A DNA stretch of 64,000 nt from Leptospira sanjuanensis (GTDB lineage: Bacteria; Spirochaetota; Leptospiria; Leptospirales; Leptospiraceae). Shown piece after piece: positions 28,042 to 40,407 of the stretch. Position 1 is the first letter of the stretch, and every line of letters starts with the position of its first letter. The translations under genes and the position numbers were made by a program. Where the stretch lies: the NCBI RefSeq assembly GCF_022267325.1, contig NZ_JAIZBG010000001.1:3167001-3231000 (forward strand). Reading direction: 5' to 3'. The notes beneath the pieces are model-generated. The model ran no database searches. It saw only the letters and a program-made list of their open reading frames with translations, and had not been told where the DNA came from.

Positions 28042-30534
28042 ATGAAACACGAACCATCCAGTTATCTTTTCCGTTTTTTTGTGATCCACTTCCGCGACAG
28101 GATTCTTCAGAGAATTCTCGATTCGGAAAATCCCCTCAAACAACTCGCGAAGGTCTGCGCGGGGCTTTTGTTTTTGAACGGATTTCTTTTCGTTTTCTCG
28201 ATCAAAGATTTATGGAGAGTTCCCGATTCGAATCTTTATGAAAAACCTTCCGTCTTATACGGATTAAACGATAAAAACGAATACGAACCGATCGCCGAGT
28301 TCTATCGATTCTCCCGCGTCGTATTAAACATCAAGGAACTTCCTCCCGAAGAGGACGGCAAACCGAACAAGCTGATCCGCAGTTTCGTTTCGACCGAGGA
28401 CAACAATTTTTATTCCCACTGGGGCTTGGACCTGCGGGGAATTTTCCGCGCGTTTATGGTCAACCTTCTCGCGGGAAGAATCAAGGAAGGAGCGTCGACG
28501 ATCACGCAGCAGGTCGCGCGTCTTAAATTCTTAAACACGGAAAGATCGTTCTTGCGAAAAGCGAGAGAAGCCTGGCTCGCACTTCTTCTCGAAGCGGTGT
28601 TCGACAAAGACACGCTCATGGAAATCTATCTCAACGAAATTCCTCTCGGCCACGGAACGATCGGGGTCGGAGCCGCCGCGAGATTCTACTTCCGCAAGGA
28701 CGTCAAAGAACTGACTTGGGGAGAATCGGCCCTTCTCGCGAGTTTGACCACGAGACCGACGGAATTTTCCCCCTTGGTCAACCCGAATTCTTCCAGCGCG
28801 AAAGTCCGAGTCGTTTTCAAAAAGTTCGTCGAGAACGGAATCCTCGACATCAAAACGGCGGAAAAAGAATACGACGCGTTTTCCGAATATTACATTACTC
28901 TAAACCGTTCTCCGAACGACTCCGCGTTTTCCGATCGTCTCAACCGCTTTCCGTATTTCACGGAATACGTTCGTAAAAACTTAACTCGTTATATCCCGAA
29001 GACGACTTTGTACAGCGGCGGCCTCAAGATCTATTCCACGCTCAACATTCAACACCAAACGCAGGCGGAAAAGGCTTTGTATGCGGGACTCAAAGCGCAG
29101 ACGGCGCTTTCCAATCAAAGAACGTTCACAAAGATCGACGCCTTCGACGACGCGTACGGAGAAATCTACGACATTCTCGCGATGATCCACGACGTTCCCG
29201 AATTCAAGTTCAAAATTTCCAGATCGGTGCGGACGTTCAGCAGAGCCTGGCAGGAAGACTTACGCGACGAACTCAGCGCGCTCAATCTTTTGAGCGGAAC
29301 CGAATCGCTGGGCGAAGCGATCGAGTGGAGTTACCGCAGTCAACAAACGGAAGACTTTCTTCTTCCCGTGGAAGGGGCGTTGATCTCGATCCGTCCCGAC
29401 AGCGGTTATATCACGGCGATGGTCGGGGGTTCCGGTTTTCGGTCGGACAACCAACAGATACGAGCGTTTCAAGCGTACAGGCAACCCGGCTCCGCGTTCA
29501 AGCCGCTCGTGTATGCGGCGGCGATGGAATACTACAATCAACATCCCGATCCGAAAAAGAACGTAACGGCCGCTTCTCTTTTTTCCGATTCTCCGCTTCA
29601 ATACGTATTGGAAGACGGCGATGAATGGAATCCGTCCAATTACACGGGAGAATATTCAGGATTTATAAAGTTACGCGAAGCGCTTGAACTTTCCCGAAAC
29701 AGCGTCGCGGTGCGCGTTCTTGAACACACCGGAATCAGCAACTTAATGCCGAATCTGGAAAAAATTCTCCAGATAGAAAATAGATCCATACCGAGAAACT
29801 ATTCGATCTCGCTCGGAACCTTCGAAGTGTCTCCGTACGAACTTGCAAGAGCGTACGCGGTACTCGCGTCGGGAGGAAAACAAGTCTTCCCGTTGAGCGT
29901 TCTTTATGTGGAAGACGGTTCAGGCAACGTAATCAAAGACTTTCGAGAAGAAGCGGGCAAACAGGAGAAGAAACAAATTCTTTCTCCCGAAGTTTGTTTT
30001 ATTCTTACTTCGATGATGGAAGACGTGATCAAAAAAGGAACGGGGACCGGAGCTTCTTCCTATGGACTCAGCCGACCCGCCGCCGGTAAAACCGGAACGA
30101 CGAATAACTTTCGGGACGCGTGGTTTGCGGGTTATACGGCGGATCTTGTGAGCGTTGTCTGGCTTGGTTACGATACGGGAACTCTTTCCATGGGCCGGGG
30201 AATGTCGGGCGGGGTCGTTGCGGCTCCGATCTGGGGAAGATTTATGTCCAACGCACTTTCTCGCGAGAAGTCAAAGTCCTTTCACTTCGGAGAAACGGGC
30301 GTGGTCCGCAAAACGATCTGTTCCATCTCGGGAAAACTTCCGGGGTCTCATTGCAATCAAACGGAAGAAGAATACTTCACCAAGGATACGGTCCCTAAAG
30401 AAGTTTGCGACGATCACAGAGGAGCGGGTTTTATTCCCGAACCGGAACCGGAACATCATTCTTCCCATCAAACCAAAGTTAAAAAGAAGCAGAAAACCAA
30501 TATTTTCCAGGGCGACGATGATTTGATTCGGTAA
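28042..30534 (+). CDS. penicillin-binding protein 1A, glycosyltransferase-transpeptidase
   Basis: 830 residues, class A PBP. One membrane helix (residues ~36-54) anchors it. The glycosyltransferase domain has FVSTEDNNFYSHWGLDLRG (catalytic Glu ~119) and EGASTITQQVARL. The transpeptidase domain has PGSAFKP (Ser ~483), the SRNSVAV motif and AGKTGTTNNFRDAWFAGYT (KTGT ~682). The C-terminus is short, His/Lys-rich. It polymerises and crosslinks peptidoglycan in the periplasm. Bactofilin and an M23 peptidase are encoded just downstream. Confidence 0.92.
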   Translation: MKHEPSSYLFRFFVIHFRDRILQRILDSENPLKQLAKVCAGLLFLNGFLFVFSIKDLWRVPDSNLYEKPSVLYGLNDKNEYEPIAEFYRFSRVVLNIKELPPEEDGKPNKLIRSFVSTEDNNFYSHWGLDLRGIFRAFMVNLLAGRIKEGASTITQQVARLKFLNTERSFLRKAREAWLALLLEAVFDKDTLMEIYLNEIPLGHGTIGVGAAARFYFRKDVKELTWGESALLASLTTRPTEFSPLVNPNSSSAKVRVVFKKFVENGILDIKTAEKEYDAFSEYYITLNRSPNDSAFSDRLNRFPYFTEYVRKNLTRYIPKTTLYSGGLKIYSTLNIQHQTQAEKALYAGLKAQTALSNQRTFTKIDAFDDAYGEIYDILAMIHDVPEFKFKISRSVRTFSRAWQEDLRDELSALNLLSGTESLGEAIEWSYRSQQTEDFLLPVEGALISIRPDSGYITAMVGGSGFRSDNQQIRAFQAYRQPGSAFKPLVYAAAMEYYNQHPDPKKNVTAASLFSDSPLQYVLEDGDEWNPSNYTGEYSGFIKLREALELSRNSVAVRVLEHTGISNLMPNLEKILQIENRSIPRNYSISLGTFEVSPYELARAYAVLASGGKQVFPLSVLYVEDGSGNVIKDFREEAGKQEKKQILSPEVCFILTSMMEDVIKKGTGTGASSYGLSRPAAGKTGTTNNFRDAWFAGYTADLVSVVWLGYDTGTLSMGRGMSGGVVAAPIWGRFMSNALSREKSKSFHFGETGVVRKTICSISGKLPGSHCNQTEEEYFTKDTVPKEVCDDHRGAGFIPEPEPEHHSSHQTKVKKKQKTNIFQGDDDLIR

Positions 30535-30538
30535 TTCC

Positions 30539-30593
<55 letters not shown>

Positions 30594-30638
30594 CCCGAAG
30601 AGCAAGGGGCAGGTTTGGATTGCTAGCAGGAGTTTTAG

Positions 30639-31049
30639 ATGGCCATCGGCAAGGAAAATAATAACAGCGTAATCGGTCCCGGGTCCATTTTTGAAGGGAA
30701 ATTTTATATCGCGGGTTCTCTCCGCATCGACGGAAAATTCGAAGGGGAGATCAAAACGGACGATACCCTCTACATCGGAGAAACCGGTAAAGTAAGAACC
30801 AATATCGCCGCTCGCGAAGTGACCGTTTCCGGAACCATGATCGGAAACATCAAAGCCGAGAACGAAGTTCGTCTGGAAGAAACCGGAAGACTTTTAGGAG
30901 ACATCATTGCCCCTGCCCTCCACTTAGCCAAAGGCGTGGTAGCAAAAGGAAACATAACGATCACCGGCGGCCAAAAGAAAGACGTAAAGAAAATCGTGGA
31001 AGAATCTTTCGGCGGAACCCGCACTTTGGATAACGGAAAGGACGAATAA
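30639..31049 (+). CDS. bactofilin (polymer-forming cytoskeletal protein)
   Basis: 136 residues. The central region is a right-handed beta-helix with short hydrophobic repeats: SIFEGKFYIAGSLRIDGKFE, DTLYIGETGKVRTNI, AREVTVSGTMIGNI, EVRLEETGRLLGDI, flanked by short disordered ends. Bactofilins polymerise without nucleotides beneath the membrane. RBS AGGAG is spaced six bases. The neighbours (PBP1A, LysM-M23 peptidase) suggest a cell-wall shaping scaffold. Confidence 0.92.
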   Translation: MAIGKENNNSVIGPGSIFEGKFYIAGSLRIDGKFEGEIKTDDTLYIGETGKVRTNIAAREVTVSGTMIGNIKAENEVRLEETGRLLGDIIAPALHLAKGVVAKGNITITGGQKKDVKKIVEESFGGTRTLDNGKDE

Positions 31050-31056
31050 GTCCTTT
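31037..31056 (+). terminator. hairpin whose loop contains the bactofilin stop codon
   Basis: AAAGGAC pairs with GTCCTTT across GAATAA, followed by TTCTTT. It has the form of an intrinsic terminator placed so that terminating ribosomes would cover its stem. It could limit read-through from bactofilin into the M23 peptidase gene. Confidence 0.5.
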
Positions 31057-31099
31057 TTCTTTACTATAGGAAAGGCTCTGAACGGGCCGATAATCTTCC

Positions 31100-32221
<1,122 letters not shown>

Positions 32222-32255
32222 GCTTCGATCCGGATTCGTTTGTCGTAACGAGGAA

Positions 32256-32520
32256 GTAGGAACTCCTGCGCGCTACGGCGATTTCTGTAGAATGTGGGAA
32301 CTACCGCTTTTTCTTGGAGTTCTCGACTTCACACAAATCCTTTGTTTTTCGAAAAAAAGTAGGAACTCATACGTCATCCGGAGAGAATTTTTGATCGCGC
32401 GAAAATTGTGGGAACTACCACAAAAACCGATTTCTTCCTCGGTGGGAGTTCCCACATTTCTCACTGCAAAACATTCCTGAAAGCGGGAAATATCGTTTGC
32501 AACTTGTAAGAGTTCCCACA
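32256..32520. repeat. dense cluster of six GTRGGAACTC repeats
   Basis: This occupies most of the 378-base gap 32222-32599. Copies: 32256-32266, 32293-32305, 32359-32372, 32407-32422 (TGTGGGAACTACCACA), 32442-32456 (GTGGGAGTTCCCACA, a self-complementary hairpin) and 32506-32520 (GTAAGAGTTCCCACA, inverted). Copies alternate orientation and several could fold with each other. No gene is present. Confidence 0.7.
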
Positions 32521-32599
32521 CATCTCTTCCGGAAAATTCTCATTCACAACTCGAGAATTTGATTTCCATTCTCCCGACTTTTTCGAAAGATTCTCCCAA

Positions 32600-33670
32600 A
32601 TGAAGAATTTGATTTTCTTGTCCCCGATTCTACTTTTGTTTTTCAGCTTCGGCTGCAAAACCCCTTCCCTCGAAGAATTACTCGATCAACGTCTGATCAA
32701 AAATTACGATCAAACCGAAACGCTCAACTTATACTACGCGACGCTTCGCGCGCAAAACTCGAGCGCTCAAAATTCATGCAGCGATTCATACTTCTTAACG
32801 ACCGGAAATCAGGAACTCAAAACCGGATATTGTATCGTAAACGTTCCCGCCAATCACGAGGTAGGAGCTCTTCCCGCCGGACTCGGAAGTCGGGAGAACT
32901 ACTTTCAATTTCTCGGCCATAAACCCTTTGAAAACCGGGACGCGCTCGTCGAGGATCTCAAAAAAGATCCTTTCGACGAGGTGCTCGTCTTCGTTCATGG
33001 ATTCAACGTAAAGTTCGAAGAAGCGATTCTGCGCGGAGGACAAATCCGATACGACCTGAAATTCCCCGGAAAAATCGTAATCTTTACTTGGCCCGCGGGA
33101 AGCGAAGCCGGTTTGATCAATCAGGTTCTGCTCAAAGGAACCTACGAAAAAAATCTCTCCTCCGCGAGAAGCTCCCGAGACGAATTTAAGAATTTTCTAA
33201 AATCCCTGCAAAAGGTCGGTAAGAAGGTTCATCTCATCGTACATTCCATGGGACATCAAGTCGTTCTACCTGCGTTAGCCGAAATCGGGAAAGAATCGAA
33301 ACAACCCGCCGTCCAGGAATTGATTCTGAACGCACCCGATTTCGATTCGGGAGAATTCAGACTTCTTTCGGATTCGCTTTTGAAAGCCGCAAAACGGACG
33401 ACGCTTTACTGTTCGCCCGGCGACAGCGCGCTTCAAGCGTCCGCATCGGTCAATCAAGGAGGACGTCTCGGTTCCTGCGTGATCCTTCCGGGGATCGACG
33501 TAGTCAATGTGAACCCGGTTGATTCTTCCCTAATTTCACTCGGTCATGGATATTATTCTTCCAAACCGCTCTTAACGGACATCTATCAGATTCTACTTGG
33601 AGTAAAAGCGGAGAAGCGATTGTTTATCCGCAAATCCGCCGGTAACGAGAACTACGTTTTGCGGAATTGA
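32600..33670 (+). CDS. lipoprotein alpha/beta hydrolase (DUF900-like)
   Basis: 356 residues. The signal sequence MKNLIFLSPILLLFFSFGC ends in lipobox SFGC (Cys 19). Motifs: VLVFVHGFNVKFEEAILRGG, IVIFTWPAGSE, LIVHSMGHQV with Ser in HSMGH, VQELILNAPDFD and a late SLGHGYY histidine. This matches DUF900/serine hydrolase proteins. It should act in the periplasm or at the surface; substrate unknown. It stands between a repeat cluster and a convergent gene. Confidence 0.8.
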   Translation: MKNLIFLSPILLLFFSFGCKTPSLEELLDQRLIKNYDQTETLNLYYATLRAQNSSAQNSCSDSYFLTTGNQELKTGYCIVNVPANHEVGALPAGLGSRENYFQFLGHKPFENRDALVEDLKKDPFDEVLVFVHGFNVKFEEAILRGGQIRYDLKFPGKIVIFTWPAGSEAGLINQVLLKGTYEKNLSSARSSRDEFKNFLKSLQKVGKKVHLIVHSMGHQVVLPALAEIGKESKQPAVQELILNAPDFDSGEFRLLSDSLLKAAKRTTLYCSPGDSALQASASVNQGGRLGSCVILPGIDVVNVNPVDSSLISLGHGYYSSKPLLTDIYQILLGVKAEKRLFIRKSAGNENYVLRN

Positions 33671-33872
33671 AAAAACGAAGATGCGGAATCGAAGTCGAAG
33701 TCGATTCTGCCGATTGCAGACGAATCGAATTGCGCGGGATCGGAACCCGATTCGATTCCGGAAGAATGCGGACTGCGCGGATATTACGGACCGATTTTTT
33801 TTCGAAACTAAAAACGCGCGCTCCACAACCTTCGTCATGAAACACGCGTTCAACGAAATGATTTTACTTTTT

Positions 33873-34541
33873 TCAACGAGTGTTCGTCGTATTCTCTCTA
33901 TGATACTTTAACAATCGAAAAATCGCATATCCTCCCGGAATCATCGGAAGCACCGCGGTGTAAAGACCTGAAAAATAATATTCTCCTACGGTCTTATAAT
34001 AATAATTCGGCATATCCCGAATCAAGACTCCGTTGATCACCTGCGAAAACGGCTCGGGAGAATTGGGTTGAATGCTCGGCTCAAGAAGCGGAAAGATAAA
34101 ATGTGTGAATTCCGCGCACCCGGGACCGATAAAGATAAACCACGCGATAAAACCCGCCAAAGGAATTCGAAGAAATAAACCCAACGCGGTCAACATATAG
34201 ATCATCGGACCGAGCAAAGTGAACACGATCACGAATCCTTGTTCGCTCCAAGCGATCCCGAAAAGACGGCTCATCGCCGGACCGAAACCGGTTAGATATT
34301 CCTCGATCATATGAATCTGTAAGCAGACTACGGTAAGCACAAATAACGGGAGAATGACCCGAGGTTCCACCGGCCGTTTCAAATACGTGAAATACCAAAA
34401 GATACCTCCGATCAATCCCGAACCTCCGACTATAATCACCGGAGGCAAACCGATTTTAAGATAACCGAGCGTGCTTACAACAATCGTAAAAGTGAGAGCG
34501 GCGACCGCGCTCAAATGTTTTTTCCAAGTTTGTGTTTCCAT
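33873..34541 (-). CDS. HXXEE-domain membrane protein
   Basis: About 222 residues with roughly six membrane helices. HMIEEYLTGFG near residue 75 is the HXXEE signature, and a second conserved patch IGPGCAEFTHFIF lies later. I choose ATG 34541 because GGAAGGGG stands 8 bases upstream; GTG 34550 is the longer option. Function of the family is unknown. The gene starts 23 bases after the MarR-type regulator, so the two form an operon and the membrane protein is probably its regulated product. Confidence 0.75.
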   Translation of the reverse strand: METQTWKKHLSAVAALTFTIVVSTLGYLKIGLPPVIIVGGSGLIGGIFWYFTYLKRPVEPRVILPLFVLTVVCLQIHMIEEYLTGFGPAMSRLFGIAWSEQGFVIVFTLLGPMIYMLTALGLFLRIPLAGFIAWFIFIGPGCAEFTHFIFPLLEPSIQPNSPEPFSQVINGVLIRDMPNYYYKTVGEYYFSGLYTAVLPMIPGGYAIFRLLKYHRENTTNTR

Positions 34542-34564
34542 CCGTAACACCCCTTCCGTATTTT

Positions 34565-35026
34565 TTATTCCGTTTCCGATTTTGTTTTTAGATTCGCGAG
34601 ATTTTGTTCGATACGCGCAAGAACCTCCATCGTAACCGTAAGCTGTTCTTTATTCAGACCGATCGCCACATCACCTAACAATGATTTAGCGATTGGAATC
34701 AGCTTTTCCTTGAGGCGTTTACCGCGCTCCGTCAGAAAGATAAGCCGATTTCTACGATCGTTTTCAGATACAACCCTCCGAATCAAACCGTCCTCTTCCA
34801 TCGCGTTCAAGAACCGCGTGACCGTAGTTTTATCCTTCAAGGTTTTTTGGGAAATTTCGTTCTGGTTCATTCCGTCCGATTCCCAAAGCCGATTGAGAAT
34901 CACCCACTCTTCAGGCGTGATCTCGAATCCCGCGTTCTTAAAACGATCCTGCAGCTCCAACTTCATCACGATCGCGGCGCGATTGATCCGGTAGCCGAGA
35001 GTATTCTCGATCAAAAACTCTTTCAT
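34565..35026 (-). CDS. MarR-family transcription regulator
   Basis: 153 residues from ATG 35026. The winged helix region reads ITPEEWVILNRLWESDGMNQ, EISQKTLKDKTTVTRFLNAM, LIRRVVSENDRRNRLIFLTE, with the DxR wing motif DRRNR. It probably represses its own operon with the HXXEE gene. Upstream in-frame Met codons (to 35179) exist but would run through the operator-like dyad. Confidence 0.85.
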   Translation of the reverse strand: MKEFLIENTLGYRINRAAIVMKLELQDRFKNAGFEITPEEWVILNRLWESDGMNQNEISQKTLKDKTTVTRFLNAMEEDGLIRRVVSENDRRNRLIFLTERGKRLKEKLIPIAKSLLGDVAIGLNKEQLTVTMEVLARIEQNLANLKTKSETE

Positions 35027-35051
35027 AATTAGATGCATAATACAACTAATT
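35027..35051. promoter_or_regulatory. candidate MarR operator
   Basis: AATTAG (35027-35032) and CTAATT (35046-35051) form a perfect six-base inverted repeat around ATGCATAATACAA, directly abutting the regulator start codon. The position suits autoregulation. Confidence 0.4.
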
Positions 35052-35605
35052 CCAAATTCGTCAAGCACGGAATTGGATCGAATTCGATTTTTTTTACATC
35101 GACCCTGTCCTGATTCAAAGCCGGACATAGACTTGTTCCCGAACAAATCCGAACTCGATAGCGGATTCGAAATCCGCAAGGGAGCAGAAAAACGGTTACC
35201 GATTCCCTACTTCCATTTTTTCGCGAAACAGGCGTTACCTGAAATTCACTCCCGCTTAAGAGATATAAAAAACGAAAATCAGCAAAAAGGAAACGGGATG
35301 CTTGTTCTTATCGTTGAAAGAGAAACCGAAACGGAACGGCGCCGTTTTGGAAGTCCGAACGCTCAAAAGGCCAGGGAATAAATTAAAAATCCGATCAGGA
35401 TTCTCCCTAAAAAATGAGTCTAACGTAAAAGCTTGTAACAGGATCGAAATCGTTTCGCTCCCTTTTTTTTCTTTTCCGGCTAGGGGCTCGGAGAAAACTG
35501 GGAAGAGCGTTTGGAATTCCCACGAGGGGAAAACATAATTTTACCATAACTTTTTCCGTCTTTTGACAAATATCTTGTTGAATTCGGGGTTATTTTTAGT
35601 AACTA
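35052..35605. other. gap of about 550 bases between divergent regulators
   Basis: No convincing gene. It has a perfect 12-base palindrome AACGGCGCCGTT at 35335-35346 and TTGACA near 35573, which could be a -35 for the kinase gene, though no good -10 stands at the right distance. Confidence 0.4.
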
Positions 35606-36985
<1,380 letters not shown>

Positions 36986-37119
36986 AAACGCGGGAACTCC
37001 CCACTTTTTTTTCTCCATAGAGGCATCTACGTCCTCTAAAAGCCTCTTCCATTCTTCCTTTGGATGTTGATGGCGAATCTTTTCCCAGCTGATAATCATC
37101 CCAAACCCTCTTTAAGATA

Positions 37120-37136
37120 ATGAGAATCATTCTCAT
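37120..37136. promoter_or_regulatory. Fur-type box
   Basis: ATGAGAATCATTCTCAT is a perfect 17-base palindrome that fits the Fur 7-1-7 form (TGAnAATnATTnTCA). It lies between the small minus-strand ORF and the isomerase gene at 37213 and could serve either. Confidence 0.6.
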
Positions 37137-37212
37137 AATTTAAAAACTGTCCAGCATTTCTTGAGCTCAGGAATGACTTGTAAGAATTTTTTTCCCTCCG
37201 AAACTGACCGGG

Positions 37213-38040
37213 ATGAAAACCCACTTTGAATTTTTTGAAATCGTCGCAAGGCCCGAAGACAAAACCGCCATTCTTTATTTGAACCGCCCGGACAAGAGAA
37301 ATGCTATGAACTGGCCTTTCTGGAGGGATTTACCGGACGCCGTTGAGGAAATCAACGCGAACTCCGACATTCACGCGTTCGTCATTGCTGCACGCGGAAA
37401 ATCCTTTTCCACCGGTCTCGATTTGGATTCGTTCATCCAACAATTCGGCAACGTGATCCAAGCGCCTCTCGGCGGAGACCGCAGAAAATTCTTCGATCTC
37501 ATCTTAAAAATGCAGAAAGGAATCAACGCGGTCTACGATTCACCCAAACCTTCGATCGCGGCGGTTCAAAAACATTGCATCGGCGGAGGGCTCGATCTCA
37601 TCTCCGCTTGCGACATCCGTTACGCGACCACAGACGCTTCCATCTCGCTTCGCGAAGCGAAAGTCGCGATCGTTGCGGACATGGGTTCCATCAATAGACT
37701 TCCCGCAATCATCGGACAAGGTCATACGAGAGAACTGGCTCTTACAGGTAAGGACATCGACGGGATCGAAGCCGAAAGAATCGGACTCGTTACTAAGGTT
37801 TTTCAAACGGAAGAAGAGATGATGCAAGCCGCGCTAGCGACCGCGAAAGAAATCGCGGAGAATCCGAAGATCGTCGTGTCGGGCGTTAAGGATGTAATGC
37901 GCTTTGCGGAAGGAAAACCGCTCGAAGCCGGTCTGAATTATGTGGCACTATGGAACTCGAGTTTTCTCGATTCCGCGGATTTTAGAGGAGCGATGCAATC
38001 TTTCAAGGAGCGCAAACGCCCCGTCTACAATCAAAACTGA
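37213..38040 (+). CDS. enoyl-CoA hydratase/isomerase family, dienoyl-CoA isomerase-like
   Basis: 275 residues, crotonase fold. ARGKSFSTGLDLDSF and HCIGGGLDLISACDIRYAT form the CoA pocket and oxyanion hole. SLREAKVAIVADMGSINRLP keeps the Glu and Asp pair typical of delta3,5-delta2,4-dienoyl-CoA isomerase (ECH1), rather than the hydratase Glu pair. It would act in oxidation of unsaturated fatty acids, in keeping with a spirochaete that lives on long-chain fatty acids. The start has only a weak RBS. Confidence 0.85.
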   Translation: MKTHFEFFEIVARPEDKTAILYLNRPDKRNAMNWPFWRDLPDAVEEINANSDIHAFVIAARGKSFSTGLDLDSFIQQFGNVIQAPLGGDRRKFFDLILKMQKGINAVYDSPKPSIAAVQKHCIGGGLDLISACDIRYATTDASISLREAKVAIVADMGSINRLPAIIGQGHTRELALTGKDIDGIEAERIGLVTKVFQTEEEMMQAALATAKEIAENPKIVVSGVKDVMRFAEGKPLEAGLNYVALWNSSFLDSADFRGAMQSFKERKRPVYNQN

Positions 38041-38049
38041 AGTTTCGTC

Positions 38050-38249
<200 letters not shown>

Positions 38250-38295
38250 TTCGGGGTTTTCTTTCTTTTTCCCCCAATTCTATTCTCGGTTGATA

Positions 38296-38329
<34 letters not shown>

Positions 38330-38342
38330 ACCTGTCCAAACT

Positions 38343-39191
<849 letters not shown>

Positions 39192-39249
39192 CCGTTTTTC
39201 CGAGAATTTCTTGACTCCGTTCCTCGTTCCTGTCTCATATTAGGTCCGG

Positions 39250-39268
39250 TCCGGATACAACATCCGGA
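39250..39268 (+). terminator. hairpin after the TPR gene
   Basis: TCCGGAT pairs with ATCCGGA across ACAAC, followed by TTTAT. A short but perfect stem, 59 bases after the TPR stop. Confidence 0.35.
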
Positions 39269-39408
39269 TTTATACGCACGGCTCTTAGTTCTTGAAAAAG
39301 TTTTCGCCGATAATATCGGGAAATACAGATATTTGCAGAAAACCTTGGACAAGCTAAAGCAGATCGATTAGCCGAAACGTTTTAAATCAATCCACGCGGG
39401 AGAATTCT

Positions 39409-40296
39409 ATGAAATTGAAAATCACGGCGACGATTCTACTCCTCTTATCCTTCGGATTGCTCGCGCAACCGAGCCCGGAAGCGATCAAGATCGTCAATTC
39501 TTTGAAATACAAAACCGGAAAGGTAACGTTGGGAGACGGGCTCGCAACCTTGAACGTTCCCTCTAACTTCCGATACATCGACGGGGCGCAGAGTAAACTC
39601 GTTTTGGAAAACGTCTGGGGGAATCCGCCCGGAGCGGAACCGCTCGGAATGTTGTTTCTAAAGAATGAAACACCGATTAGCCAAAACTTCTCTTATGCGA
39701 TCAGCATTTCCTTTTCCGAAGAAGGTTATATCAAGGACGACGACGCAAAGGACATGGACTACGACGACCTTCTCGACGAGATGAAAGACGACATGAAGGA
39801 AGCCAACGAAGCCCGCAAAAAGGAAGGTTACGAAAGCGTCGAATTGGTGGGTTGGGCCTCTCCTCCGTTTTACGATGCTAAGACCAAAAAACTGCATTGG
39901 GCAAAGACCTTGAAGTTCGAAGGTTCTCCGGTCGATACATTGAATTATAATATTCGAATGTTGGGGAGGAAAGGCGTTCTGATCCTGAACGTAATCGCCG
40001 ACATCGACAAACTTTCTTTGGTCAATGGAGAACTCGACTCGATCGTAAACTCGACCGAGTTCAACGAAGGACATCGTTACGCCGACTTCAATCCGGGTCT
40101 GGATACGGTGGCCGCGTACGGGATCGGAGGTTTGATAGCGGGAAAAGTTTTGGCGAAAGCGGGCTTTTTCGCTCTCTTATTAAAATTCTGGAAAGTGATC
40201 GCGTTAGCCGTAATCGGCGGATTGGGCGTGCTGAAGAGGTTTATCTTTAAGGAAAAGGAAACTGCGGCTCCTCCGAGTAACGATTCCAACGCTTAA
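39409..40296 (+). CDS. DUF2167 membrane protein
   Basis: 295 residues. A signal peptide (ITATILLLLSFGLLA) is followed by a periplasmic domain with the DUF2167 traits GKVTLGDGLATLNVPSNFRY, VLENVWGNPPGAEPLGMLF, GYIKDDDAKDMDYDDLLDEM and VGWASPPFYDAKTKKLHWAK. Two membrane helices near the end (residues ~225-270) precede a short cytoplasmic tail. Family function unknown. RBS GGAG upstream. Confidence 0.88.
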   Translation: MKLKITATILLLLSFGLLAQPSPEAIKIVNSLKYKTGKVTLGDGLATLNVPSNFRYIDGAQSKLVLENVWGNPPGAEPLGMLFLKNETPISQNFSYAISISFSEEGYIKDDDAKDMDYDDLLDEMKDDMKEANEARKKEGYESVELVGWASPPFYDAKTKKLHWAKTLKFEGSPVDTLNYNIRMLGRKGVLILNVIADIDKLSLVNGELDSIVNSTEFNEGHRYADFNPGLDTVAAYGIGGLIAGKVLAKAGFFALLLKFWKVIALAVIGGLGVLKRFIFKEKETAAPPSNDSNA

Positions 40297-40407
40297 CGGA
40301 ATCTTTGCGTTCACGAATAAAAACCCTTTCACGGCAGGGCTTCCGGAAGGGTTCAAGAATCTTAATATTTGCCTAAAATGAGATTCTACGGTTCGGAGAA
40401 CGCAAAG

